Origin: Aliishimia sp039978895
Lineage (GTDB): Bacteria > Pseudomonadota > Alphaproteobacteria > Rhodobacterales > Rhodobacteraceae
NCBI GenBank assembly: GCA_039978895.1
Contig: JBDWAL010000010.1
Span: 1-64,000 of the forward strand
Reading direction: 5' to 3'
DNA: 64,000 nucleotides
Shown: positions 53,157 to 60,876 of the stretch, piece by piece
How the letters are laid out: each line of letters begins with the position of its first letter
Numbering within the stretch: position 1 is the first letter of the stretch
Made by a program: the position numbers and the translations under genes
The notes under the pieces: generated by a model
Told to the model about the DNA's origin: nothing
The model's database searches: none
The model's input: the letters and a program-made list of their open reading frames with translations, nothing else

Positions 53157-55193
53157 TTAGCTTGCCTTGCGCAGCGCGTCCAGAAACGCTGGCCCAAAAC
53201 GTGATGCTCGCCGTTCGCCCAATAGTTTCTCAATCGAATTTGCATCTGGACTGTGCAATTGTGCCACTTTGGACAACAGCGACGCAGAACAGCTTAACGG
53301 TTTGTCAGTACCGTCCGCGCCACGTGCCAAATCTGCTTGAATTTCAAGCAACTTGTCATAGATCGCGCCTGCATCCAGCCCAGCAAGTTTCATACGTTTG
53401 GGGTGGATTTGTTCTGCTTCACCCGTGATCACAGATAGAAAATCTGCACCGTAAGTTTTGAGTTTCTTGGCCCCGACGCCAGTAATGCCCGACATTTGGT
53501 CCAACGTTTGAGGGCGGTTTTCCGCCATCTCTATCAATGTGCGGTCATTAAACACGACATAAGCTGGCACTTTTGCCGCTTCCGCCAAGGCTCTACGCTT
53601 GGCCTTCAAGGCGGACAAGAGTGGCGCGTCTTCTTCCGAAACCAAAGCTTTGACTGCTGGACGACGATTAGCGGCTTTGATGGAATCACGGCGCAGTTGG
53701 ATCGTTTGTTCGTCTCTTAAGATAGGTAGTGCGCGATCCGTCATACGCAACGCGCCGTGGCGCTCTGGGTCTGGTCTGATCAGATCATGTCCCATCATTT
53801 GCCGAAAAACAGCTTGCCATTGTCGGCGGTCATATTCTTTTCCCACGCCGTATGTCGGTAACTGGTCATGACCCCGCGCTTGAATTTTATCCGTGGAGTT
53901 GCCCAGCAAAATGTCGATAAGATGACCGGCACCAAACCATTCCTCGGTACGCAAAATGGCTGATAGCGCTTTGCGAACGGCGGTCGTGCCGTCAAACACA
54001 TCAACCGGGCGTTCGCACAAATCGCAATGATTGCACTGCGCGGCCGTTTCCCCGAAATATGAAAGCAGGGACTTTCGGCGGCATTCCAGCGCTTCCGCTA
54101 AGCCCAAAAGAGCATTCAATCGTGCGTGATCTGCCGCCCGGCGTTCAGGCGGCGCAAGACCTTCATCGATCTGAGAACGTCGCAATCGAATATCTTCAGG
54201 CCCGAACAACGTCATGGTTTCAGCGGGCGCGCCATCACGACCCGCTCGACCAATTTCTTGATAATAAGCTTCGATGGATTTTGGCAAATCGGCATGCGCC
54301 ACCCAGCGAATATCCGGTTTGTCGACCCCCATGCCAAACGCAACAGTTGCAACCACAATCAAGCCATCTTCACGTTGAAAACGTGTTTCGGCAATGCGGC
54401 GATCTTCAGCCTCCATCCCGCCATGATAATGGATTGCGCTATGACCAGCTTCGCGCAATGCCTTCGCGAGCGCTTCGGTTTTGGCGCGCGTACCGCAATA
54501 CACAATGCCCGATTGACCTTTGCGCGCGGCTGCAAATTCAAGAATTTGACGGCGTGGGCCGTCTTTGGCCGCAAAAGCGAGGTGCAGGTTAGGCCGATCA
54601 AAACCACGTAAAAACGTACGGGGTTCTTTGCCCGCGAACAATTTCTGCACAATTTCGGCACGTGTTTCGGCATCTGCTGTCGCTGTGAATGCCGCAACTG
54701 GCACGTCCAAAGCAGCACGCAATTCGCCAATACGCAGATAATCTGGGCGAAAATCATGTCCCCACTGACTAACGCAATGCGCTTCGTCGACCGCGATCAG
54801 GCTCACGCCAATCCGGCGCAACATACCAATCGAAGACCCCATCCCAAGCCGTTCCGGGGCCATATAGAGCAATTTTAGGCGCTTTTCTTCCAAGGCCTGC
54901 CAGACTTGATCAGTTTCTTCTGGCGTATTTCCAGACGTCAAAGCCCCCGCTTCGACCCCAACCGCTTGCAACGCACGCACTTGATCCCGCATCAACGCAA
55001 TCAAAGGAGAAATCACGACGGTCACACCTTCACGCATCAACGCAGGAAGTTGGAAGCAAAGGGATTTGCCACCACCTGTTGGCATGATGGCCAGAACATT
55101 TTCATCGGAAACAACGGCGTCCACGATTTCTGCCTGTCCGGGGCGGAAATCGTCAAAGCCGAAAACGTCTTTCAGTAGGCCTGTACCGCTCAT
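53157..55193 (-). CDS. recQ: ATP-dependent DNA helicase RecQ
   Basis: The 678-residue helicase has Walker A at 37-44 (MPTGGGKS), the DEAH box in LIAVDEAHCVSQWGHDFRPDY, motif VI QEIGRAGRDG, and a zinc-binding Cys set in the RQC region (CRRKSLLSYFG, CNHCDLCERP). A C-terminal HRDC domain reads VPAYVVFNDRTLIEMAENRPQ. It unwinds DNA in recombination and replication-fork repair. It has normal length and is upstream of yaaA. Confidence 0.95.
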   Translation of the reverse strand: MSGTGLLKDVFGFDDFRPGQAEIVDAVVSDENVLAIMPTGGGKSLCFQLPALMREGVTVVISPLIALMRDQVRALQAVGVEAGALTSGNTPEETDQVWQALEEKRLKLLYMAPERLGMGSSIGMLRRIGVSLIAVDEAHCVSQWGHDFRPDYLRIGELRAALDVPVAAFTATADAETRAEIVQKLFAGKEPRTFLRGFDRPNLHLAFAAKDGPRRQILEFAAARKGQSGIVYCGTRAKTEALAKALREAGHSAIHYHGGMEAEDRRIAETRFQREDGLIVVATVAFGMGVDKPDIRWVAHADLPKSIEAYYQEIGRAGRDGAPAETMTLFGPEDIRLRRSQIDEGLAPPERRAADHARLNALLGLAEALECRRKSLLSYFGETAAQCNHCDLCERPVDVFDGTTAVRKALSAILRTEEWFGAGHLIDILLGNSTDKIQARGHDQLPTYGVGKEYDRRQWQAVFRQMMGHDLIRPDPERHGALRMTDRALPILRDEQTIQLRRDSIKAANRRPAVKALVSEEDAPLLSALKAKRRALAEAAKVPAYVVFNDRTLIEMAENRPQTLDQMSGITGVGAKKLKTYGADFLSVITGEAEQIHPKRMKLAGLDAGAIYDKLLEIQADLARGADGTDKPLSCSASLLSKVAQLHSPDANSIEKLLGERRASRFGPAFLDALRKAS

Positions 55194-55297
55194 GAACCCT
55201 GACTTCGTGTCAAATTGTTATGATCCGCGCGTTCACAAACGCAGAACGTCATTGGTTTACAATTTCACACTAAGATTCAGGGAACAAGCCTTAGGGC

Positions 55298-55585
55298 TTA
55301 CGCGAATCCGAAAATCACAGGGAGGATGTATGCTCTTAGGGAAATAACAATCAAAAGAGCGACAAGCGGCGCAAGATCCAGTGGATGGGTGTTGGGTAGA
55401 ACCCGGCGGATCGGCGTGTAGATCGGCTCAAGCAGACGGTTCAGGCCGAACCAGAGTTGCGACACGAATTGCTGCTGTAAATTCAGGATTTGGAAGTTGA
55501 TCAACCAGCTCATAATCAAATGCGCGATCATCACAAAGTAGACAACCCCAAGAACAAGTTGCAGTGGCCCGTAAATCGCAAGCAT
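55298..55585 (-). CDS. YggT family membrane protein
   Basis: The product is 95 residues from ATG 55585; the longer frame to 55615 would add ten residues. Two membrane segments (QLVLGVVYFVMIAHLIMSWL; LAPLVALLIVISLRAYILP) flank the conserved LLEPIYTPIRRVLPN loop typical of YggT. The family is linked to osmotic-stress tolerance and cell division or envelope organisation in other bacteria; the mechanism is unclear. It is separated from recQ by 104 bases. Confidence 0.88.
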   Translation of the reverse strand: MLAIYGPLQLVLGVVYFVMIAHLIMSWLINFQILNLQQQFVSQLWFGLNRLLEPIYTPIRRVLPNTHPLDLAPLVALLIVISLRAYILPVIFGFA

Positions 55586-55709
55586 CGACAGTCTCCTATT
55601 TCTTCTTCCCTCCACCTATGACGCAAAAGGTCTTTACGCAAGGTTTCGACAAGGCAGCCATTGATTCTGCAGTGCAGCATCACTTAATTCGCAACAAAGG
55701 AGACGCCGT

Positions 55710-56282
55710 ATGTTCCCATTCTTCCGCCTTGCCAAAGAAGTAATCCGCGCGAAGCGCATGACGCCACTTGAGAAGTTAACAGACACACACGTGTCTGAAC
55801 ATATTTGCTGGCCATGGGATCTGGATGCGTTTCTTGAGCTCAACAACGGACGCACCCTGACTTTGTTCGATTTGGGCCGTATCGGAATGGCACTCCGGGT
55901 TGGGCTCGTTGATGTTTTGAAGCGCGAACGTTGGGGTCTGACAATGGCAGGAAGTTCCGTTCGGTATCGCCGGCGCATCCATGCTTTTCAGCGGTTCACC
56001 GTCAAAAGCCGTGTCGTGTGTTGGGACGACAAATTCACCTATATCGAGCAGTCAATGTGGAAACGAGATGGCGAATGCGCGAACCACGTTTTGTATCGTG
56101 CGGCTGTGACCGACCAAGACGGCATTGTCCGACTTGATAGGATTTCGCAGGCTTTGGGACATGACAGCGTATCACCCCCTATGCCCGAGTGGGTCGCCAA
56201 TTGGTGCCGTGCCGAAGCGAGCCGCCCTTGGCCACCAATGGAAGATGCGCGGCCCCGAACCCTGAAAGCCGCTGCCTCCTGA
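55710..56282 (+). CDS. Hotdog-fold acyl-CoA thioesterase-like protein
   Basis: The 190-residue protein fits the 4HBT-like/THEM6-type hotdog family: HICWPWDLDAFLELNNGRTLTLFDLGRIGM (central helix), then RYRRRIHAFQRFTVKSRVVCWDDKFTYIEQSMW (strands) and HVLYRAAVTDQDGIV. The Asp in the LDAFLELNNGR segment is the usual catalytic position. These hydrolyse acyl-CoA thioesters; the substrate is unknown. AAGGAG precedes the ATG. It is divergent from yggT and upstream of the MFS gene. Confidence 0.82.
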   Translation: MFPFFRLAKEVIRAKRMTPLEKLTDTHVSEHICWPWDLDAFLELNNGRTLTLFDLGRIGMALRVGLVDVLKRERWGLTMAGSSVRYRRRIHAFQRFTVKSRVVCWDDKFTYIEQSMWKRDGECANHVLYRAAVTDQDGIVRLDRISQALGHDSVSPPMPEWVANWCRAEASRPWPPMEDARPRTLKAAAS

Positions 56283-56349
56283 TTGCAAAGCTTCGCTTGC
56301 GCTGTACCACTGCCCTAGTGTTAATGACGAAAATGTATAGGGGTAAGGC

Positions 56350-57720
56350 ATGGCAGAACCGTCGTTGCGTAAACGTATCTGGGGCTGGTACTTTTTTGAC
56401 TGGGCTAGCCAGCCTTATCACACAGTTCTTCTAACCTTCATCTTTGGCCCCTTCTTTGTGTCATTGGCGCAAGAGTCCTTTCTTGCGGACGGGCAAACCC
56501 CTGAAATGGCAAGCGCAAGCGCGCAGTCTATGTGGGCAACATGCTTGACCATCACAGGGCTCATCATCGGATTTGGGGCCCCTCTTTTGGGTTCAATCGC
56601 CGACACAGCCGGGCGCAAAATGCCATGGATTGCTGCCTTTTCCTTGCTTTACGTGCTTGGCGCATCAGGCATCTTCTTCACGCAACCAGATTCGAGCAAT
56701 CTGGTGATGATGATGGTGGTGTTTTCGGTCGGCTTTATCGGCGCAGAATACGCTCTCATCTTCACGAACGCGCAATTGCCCGGCCTTGGTACGCCCGAAG
56801 AAATCGGCAAGCTTTCTGGATCCGGGTTCAGCTTCGGATACGCTGGCGGGGTGATGTCGCTATTTTTCGTGCTGCTTTTCTTGGCAGAGCAAGGCAACGG
56901 AAAGACGCTGATCGGCTTAGATCCGTTGTTTGGACTTTTGGACGCTGAATTGAAGCAAGGCACCCGTAGCGTGGGTCCTTTTGTTGCGCTGTGGTTTGCA
57001 ATCTTTATGATCCCCTACTTTCTTTGGGTGCGTGAAGTGCGGCAACCTCAAACGGATGCCTCCGTCGGTAAGGCACTGGGCAACCTTTGGCAGTCCATTT
57101 TAAACTTAAAGCTGCGCCGTAGTCTTGCGGCCTATCTTGGCTCATCGATGCTTTACAGAGACGCGTTGAACGGGCTTTACAGCTTTGGTGGTGCATTTGC
57201 GTTTCTTGTTCTGGATTTCACTGTTGTTGATGTCGGCGTATTTGGGATCATCGCTGCAATCGCAGCCTGTATTTTCAGCTACATTGGGGGACATGCTGAC
57301 GAACGCTTTGGACCGAAACCAGTTGTAATCTTCTCAATCTGGGTTCTGATTTCAGTATGTCTGATCCTTGTGAACCTGACACCCCATTCCATTTTCGGCA
57401 TAAAGTTTGCCGAAGGCTCTAGCTTATCCACAATCATCTTCTACGTTTGCGGTTGCCTTATTGGCGGCATGGGTGGGGTTATCCAATCCGCAAGTCGTAC
57501 ACTTATGGTCCGCCATAGTGACCCCAAATCCCCAACGGAGAGCTTTGGGCTATACGGCCTCAGTGGACGTGCGACTTCTTTCCTTGCGCCCGCATTGATC
57601 GGTTTGGCAACAGCATTGACCGGGAATGCAGGTCTGGGTTTCGCACCACTTATTCTGCTCTTCACCATTGGGCTAATCATGCTACGCTGGGTAAATCCAA
57701 ATGGTGAGGTTTACGCATGA
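56350..57720 (+). CDS. MFS transporter of the UMF1 (Atg22-like) family
   Basis: The 456-residue protein begins RKRIWGWYFFDWASQPYHTVLLTFIFGPFF, the hallmark of the UMF1/Atg22 MFS branch. About eleven or twelve membrane helices follow, with the loop PLLGSIADTAGRKMPWIAAF (the MFS G-x-x-x-D-x-x-G-R-K motif). The yeast relative Atg22 exports amino acids from the vacuole; the bacterial substrate is unknown. Its stop overlaps the start of mepA (ATGA), so the two are coupled. Confidence 0.9.
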   Translation: MAEPSLRKRIWGWYFFDWASQPYHTVLLTFIFGPFFVSLAQESFLADGQTPEMASASAQSMWATCLTITGLIIGFGAPLLGSIADTAGRKMPWIAAFSLLYVLGASGIFFTQPDSSNLVMMMVVFSVGFIGAEYALIFTNAQLPGLGTPEEIGKLSGSGFSFGYAGGVMSLFFVLLFLAEQGNGKTLIGLDPLFGLLDAELKQGTRSVGPFVALWFAIFMIPYFLWVREVRQPQTDASVGKALGNLWQSILNLKLRRSLAAYLGSSMLYRDALNGLYSFGGAFAFLVLDFTVVDVGVFGIIAAIAACIFSYIGGHADERFGPKPVVIFSIWVLISVCLILVNLTPHSIFGIKFAEGSSLSTIIFYVCGCLIGGMGGVIQSASRTLMVRHSDPKSPTESFGLYGLSGRATSFLAPALIGLATALTGNAGLGFAPLILLFTIGLIMLRWVNPNGEVYA

Positions 57721-58574
57721 TCCGCATTCTCCTGATTTGTCTAATCTCCCTTTTTGCGGGGTCATTGGCCGCGGAACCGCTCGCGAAGCAGCAATTTGGC
57801 GCCAAACAGGGCGGATCAAACCAAAAAGCCGCACCGCATGGCAGCTACGCAAAAGGGTGTGTGGCTGGTGCCGTGCAATTGCCGGAAACCGGTCCAACTT
57901 GGCAAGCCATGCGGCTATCGCGCAACCGCAATTGGGGTCACCCTGAAGCGATTGACTTCATTCAAAAACTCAGCGGATACGCGGCCAAACAGCCGGGCTG
58001 GAAGGGGCTTTATATTGGCGATATTTCACAACCACGCGGTGGGCCAATGTTATCAGGTCACAGAAGCCATCAAATCGGCCTGGATATGGATATCTGGATG
58101 CTGCCACCGACACGGCTGAACCTGAGCCGACAAAAACGCGAGAATATCTCATCGATTTCCATGCGCCGCGCAAACGGGGCGTATGTGAACAACAGCTGGA
58201 CCAAAGCGCATCACAAGATCATCAAAGCAGCAGCAAAAGACCGCCGAACAGCACGTATCTTTGTGTTTCCCGGCGCGAAGGTGCAGATGTGTAAAGATGA
58301 ACAGGGCAATCGGTCATGGTTGCGTAAAGTGCGGCCATGGTGGGGCCATCACTACCATTTCCATGTGCGACTTTCTTGTCCACGTGGTACCAAAGGATGT
58401 GTAGAGCAAGACCCGCCACCCGCCGGAGATGGCTGCAAAGAAGCTCAGGACTGGGTCAACAACATCTTAAATCCACCACCACCGGACCCAAATTACAAAG
58501 CGCCTGTTCGCCGCCGCGAGTTTGTCCTTTCTGATCTACCTAAACAATGCTCCAACGTATTGCGTTCGCAGTAA
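57717..58574 (+). CDS. mepA: Penicillin-insensitive murein endopeptidase MepA
   Basis: The 285-residue protein has a signal peptide (IRILLICLISLFAGSLAAEP). MepA zinc and catalytic motifs are present: HGSYAKGCVAGAVQLP, LSGHRSHQIGLDMDIWMLP (zinc His and Asp) and RPWWGHHYHFHVRLSCP (His pair). The C-terminal Cys residues (CPRGTKGC, CKEAQDW) fit the disulfides of the family. It cleaves D-alanyl-meso-DAP crosslinks in the periplasm. It overlaps MFS upstream by four bases and the phytase-like gene downstream by 28 bases. Confidence 0.94.
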   Translation: MIRILLICLISLFAGSLAAEPLAKQQFGAKQGGSNQKAAPHGSYAKGCVAGAVQLPETGPTWQAMRLSRNRNWGHPEAIDFIQKLSGYAAKQPGWKGLYIGDISQPRGGPMLSGHRSHQIGLDMDIWMLPPTRLNLSRQKRENISSISMRRANGAYVNNSWTKAHHKIIKAAAKDRRTARIFVFPGAKVQMCKDEQGNRSWLRKVRPWWGHHYHFHVRLSCPRGTKGCVEQDPPPAGDGCKEAQDWVNNILNPPPPDPNYKAPVRRREFVLSDLPKQCSNVLRSQ

Positions 58575-59410
58575 CCTGCGCGCTGACCTGCCTCGCGATG
58601 CCTGCCTCTGCCGACTTGGTGGTGGCGTCGCGGATGGTTGTGTCGGACGCGCAGCTAGATATCGGCGGTTTGTCGGCGATCGAAGTTTCGGCTGACGGGA
58701 AGAGCATTCATGTTCTGTCAGATCGCGGGACGTATTATGCTGGCGTAGTTCAACGCGATACCAACGGGAAACTAACCGAGCTAGAGATCACCCAAACCTT
58801 GCGATTGCGCCATGACGGAGAGCACAAACACCCTGATAGCGAAGGGCTGGTGATCGGTGATGACGGTGCCATCATCGTTTCGGCCGAAGGGCCATCCCGG
58901 TTGCTGCGATATCAACTCGGGAACAAATTCCCGAAATACCTCAAGGCCTTGCCACCGGGTATCGACCTTGTCGAAAATCGCGGTTTCGAAGCACTCGCCC
59001 AAGACAAAAGCGGCGCATTCTATACGTTCTTCGAAAGCCCTGACACTGACACGAACACCTTTCCGATGTATCGCTTCAAAGACGGCGCATGGGATGTCCC
59101 GCGCCACATCGAGGCGTTGGGTAAATTTTCAATCGTCGGCGCGGATTTTGCCCCCGATGGACGGTTGTTTCTACTTGAACGTGGCTTTTCGCCCTTAGGC
59201 TTCAGAACGCGCATTCGGTATTTCGACGTGAACGATGCCAAAACAGAACCAACGACGGTTTTTACCAGTCGGCTGGGTGAATTCGATAACCTCGAGGGGA
59301 TCGCACTTTGGCAAGATGCCGCAGGAGATATCCGGATCACCACAGTGTCAGATGATAATTTCATGCATATATGGCGCAGCGAAATCGTCGAGTTCATTCT
59401 AAAAGAATAA
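58547..59410 (+). CDS. Phytase-like esterase domain secreted protein
   Basis: The 287-residue protein starts inside the end of mepA and has a signal peptide (IAFAVTCALTCLAMPASA). The body matches esterase-like activity of phytase domains: SDRGTYYAGVVQRD, LRHDGEHKHPDSEGLVIGDDGAIIVSAEGPSRLLRY and LLERGFSPLGFRTRIRYF. These are beta-propeller proteins probably in the periplasm; catalytic activity and substrate are unproven. The long overlap with mepA suggests the two are translated together. Confidence 0.85.
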   Translation: MLQRIAFAVTCALTCLAMPASADLVVASRMVVSDAQLDIGGLSAIEVSADGKSIHVLSDRGTYYAGVVQRDTNGKLTELEITQTLRLRHDGEHKHPDSEGLVIGDDGAIIVSAEGPSRLLRYQLGNKFPKYLKALPPGIDLVENRGFEALAQDKSGAFYTFFESPDTDTNTFPMYRFKDGAWDVPRHIEALGKFSIVGADFAPDGRLFLLERGFSPLGFRTRIRYFDVNDAKTEPTTVFTSRLGEFDNLEGIALWQDAAGDIRITTVSDDNFMHIWRSEIVEFILKE

Positions 59411-59432
59411 CTTGCGCAGAATGTTGACTGTC

Positions 59433-59486
59433 GATAAGGCGAAGCGTCCGCACATGGGTGCGGGTCAAGTCGCCGACTACCTTGTC
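59433..59486 (+). promoter_or_regulatory. Structured leader upstream of the queuosine-precursor transporter
   Basis: GATAA (59433-59437) can pair with TTGTC (59482-59486), GGCGA (59438-59442) with TCGCC (59470-59474), and an inner hairpin CCGCAC-ATGG-GTGCGG occupies 59448-59463. The nested stems end 16 bases before the gene start. It does not match the preQ1-I or preQ1-II consensus as I know them. A regulatory role is inferred from position and structure only. Confidence 0.35.
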
Positions 59487-59502
59487 AAAACGGAATTGAA
59501 AA

Positions 59503-60129
59503 ATGACACGTGCACATCTTCCTGGCGTTTTCGCCATGGCGGCCATCGTTTTGGCTTCCAACATTCTAGTCCAAAAACTATTTGGCCAATGGCTGACATG
59601 GGGGGCTTTCACGTACCCGCTGGCTTTCTTGGTGACTGACGTCATGAACCGCGTCTATGGTGCAGGCCCGGCCCGAACGGTGGTCTTTGTTGGCTTCATC
59701 GTGGGTGTTCTTTGTTCCCTTGTGGGCACTCAAATCATGGGCGAATTTGGTCCTTTGGTTACATTTCGCATCGCAATTGGGTCGGGAACAGCTTTCCTTG
59801 TGGCGCAGCTTTTGGACGTTGGTATCTTCTCTGCTTTGCGTAAGGGAGCATGGTGGAAAGCGCCGTTGGCTTCGACGATTATCGGCAGCTCTTTGGACAC
59901 CGCTTTATTCTTCTTTATCGCCTTTTCCCAGACACTTACGGTGCTTGACCCAAGCAGCGATGTCTCTTGGGCAGGAGAGGTCATTCCGCTGCTTGGCGTT
60001 GGCTTCTTGGCACCGCTTTGGGTGTCCCTAGCTGTAGCAGATTGGGCGGTGAAACTATCCCTTGCTTTGATCGCTTTGGTCCCCTTCCGATTGATCACAG
60101 ATCGCATGGCACACCGCGAAGTTGCATAA
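59503..60129 (+). CDS. yhhQ: Queuosine precursor transporter (YhhQ/VUT family)
   Basis: The 208-residue membrane protein has about six helices and the VUT family signature: AAIVLASNILVQKLFGQWLTWGAFTYPLAFLVTDVMNRVYG, then GTAFLVAQLLDVGIFSALRKG and GSSLDTALFFFIAF. It imports preQ0 or preQ1 for queuosine tRNA modification across the inner membrane. A structured leader lies immediately upstream. It is complete and is followed by the short ORF and terminator before arfB. Confidence 0.92.
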   Translation: MTRAHLPGVFAMAAIVLASNILVQKLFGQWLTWGAFTYPLAFLVTDVMNRVYGAGPARTVVFVGFIVGVLCSLVGTQIMGEFGPLVTFRIAIGSGTAFLVAQLLDVGIFSALRKGAWWKAPLASTIIGSSLDTALFFFIAFSQTLTVLDPSSDVSWAGEVIPLLGVGFLAPLWVSLAVADWAVKLSLALIALVPFRLITDRMAHREVA

Positions 60130-60187
60130 AAAACGCTTGGTGGATTCAAAAAACCGTGCAATGATTCCAGTGAGTTCAACAAAGCGG

Positions 60188-60202
60188 AAGGAGGTGATCC
60201 AG
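60188..60202 (+). promoter_or_regulatory. Extended Shine-Dalgarno complementary to the 16S 3' end over 15 bases
   Basis: AAGGAGGTGATCCAG at 60188-60202 is the reverse complement of the conserved 16S rRNA 3' tail (CTGGATCACCTCCTT). AGGAGG ends seven bases before a GTG codon, the optimal spacing. Such long complementarity is far beyond normal ribosome-binding sites. Confidence 0.75.
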
Positions 60203-60258
60203 TGTCAAGAAAGATGTTGGAGAGAGGTGTCGGGACAGCGTGCGAGGTGCGCCTTTAG
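60202..60258 (+). CDS. Possible 18-residue leader peptide
   Basis: From GTG at 60202 the frame reads MSRKMLERGVGTACEVRL and ends at TAG 60256-60258. It is basic and contains a single Cys. It has an extraordinary Shine-Dalgarno region at ideal spacing, no other gene in the surrounding 300 bases, and an intrinsic terminator 72 bases after its stop. It lies upstream of the ribosome-rescue gene arfB on the same strand. I recognise no family. It could be a regulatory leader peptide or part of a dual-function small RNA; translation itself is unproven. Confidence 0.5.
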   Translation: MSRKMLERGVGTACEVRL

Positions 60259-60272
60259 TGGCAATCCCTGAG

Positions 60273-60360
60273 GGTTAGACCTTGGACGCAGGCAACGGCC
60301 TAACCGGCCCCGCCTCCAGAGACTTTCGAAGGGCCGCCCTACCTTGGGGCGGCCCTTTTT
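60273..60360 (+). terminator. Stem plus strong intrinsic terminator before arfB
   Basis: GGTTAG at 60273-60278 can pair with CTAACC at 60300-60305. Next GGGCCGCCC at 60331-60339 pairs with GGGCGGCCC at 60347-60355 around seven bases, followed directly by TTTTT. The second hairpin is a textbook rho-independent terminator and lies 77 bases before the arfB start. Confidence 0.85.
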
Positions 60361-60436
60361 CGTGGAATTTGGGCATTTGTTCAGCGTACACAGGCTGCAC
60401 ACACAACATACACATCCCGTGCAGACGAGCAGGCTT

Positions 60437-60862
60437 ATGAGCATACGCATCACAGACGATTTGATCATCGAAGACTGGGAAATCACCGAAACCTTCATCC
60501 GCGCTTCAGGCCCCGGCGGTCAGAATGTGAATAAAGTATCATCCGCCGTGCAACTTCGGTTCGAAGCTGACCGTAGCCCGTCCCTGCCTGTGCCCGTAAA
60601 AATTCGACTGAAACGACTGGCGGGGCGTCGCTGGACCTCAGATGGGGCGCTATTGATCGAAGTGCAAGAAACCCGTTCGCAAGTCCGCAACAGAGAAATC
60701 GCCCGAGACCGCTTGGCCGATTTGATCCGAAAAGCTCTGGTCGCACCGAAGCGCAGGGTGGCGACGAAGCCGACTTTTGGGAGCAAGAAGCGGCGGTTGA
60801 AGGCGAAGAAGGTGCGGGGCGAGGTTAAGAGCTTACGTGGAAGGGTGGATGGGGAGGATTGA
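60437..60862 (+). CDS. arfB: Alternative ribosome-rescue factor ArfB (peptidyl-tRNA hydrolase)
   Basis: The product is 141 residues from ATG 60437, with GGC about six bases upstream and the start chosen by family length. GGQ at 27-29 in ASGPGGQNVNKVSSAVQLRF is the catalytic motif that releases stalled peptides. The C-terminal basic tail (residues about 105-140, RRVATKPTFGSKKRRLKAKKVRGEVKSLRGR) enters the mRNA channel of stalled ribosomes. It is complete. It converges on the HEPN-like gene with 14 bases between. Confidence 0.93.
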   Translation: MSIRITDDLIIEDWEITETFIRASGPGGQNVNKVSSAVQLRFEADRSPSLPVPVKIRLKRLAGRRWTSDGALLIEVQETRSQVRNREIARDRLADLIRKALVAPKRRVATKPTFGSKKRRLKAKKVRGEVKSLRGRVDGED

Positions 60863-60876
60863 GACCCTATCAAGTT

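Noticed and set aside
59433..59486. preQ1-I or preQ1-II riboswitch
   Set aside because: The nested-stem layout lacks the short A-rich pseudoknot tail of class I and the consensus of class II, so only an unassigned leader is reported.
60188..60202. Relic of a 16S rRNA gene 3' end in antisense orientation
   Set aside because: Similarity stops at the 15-base tail; bases beyond it on either side do not match the conserved 16S helix, and the sequence is spaced exactly as a ribosome-binding site before a GTG.
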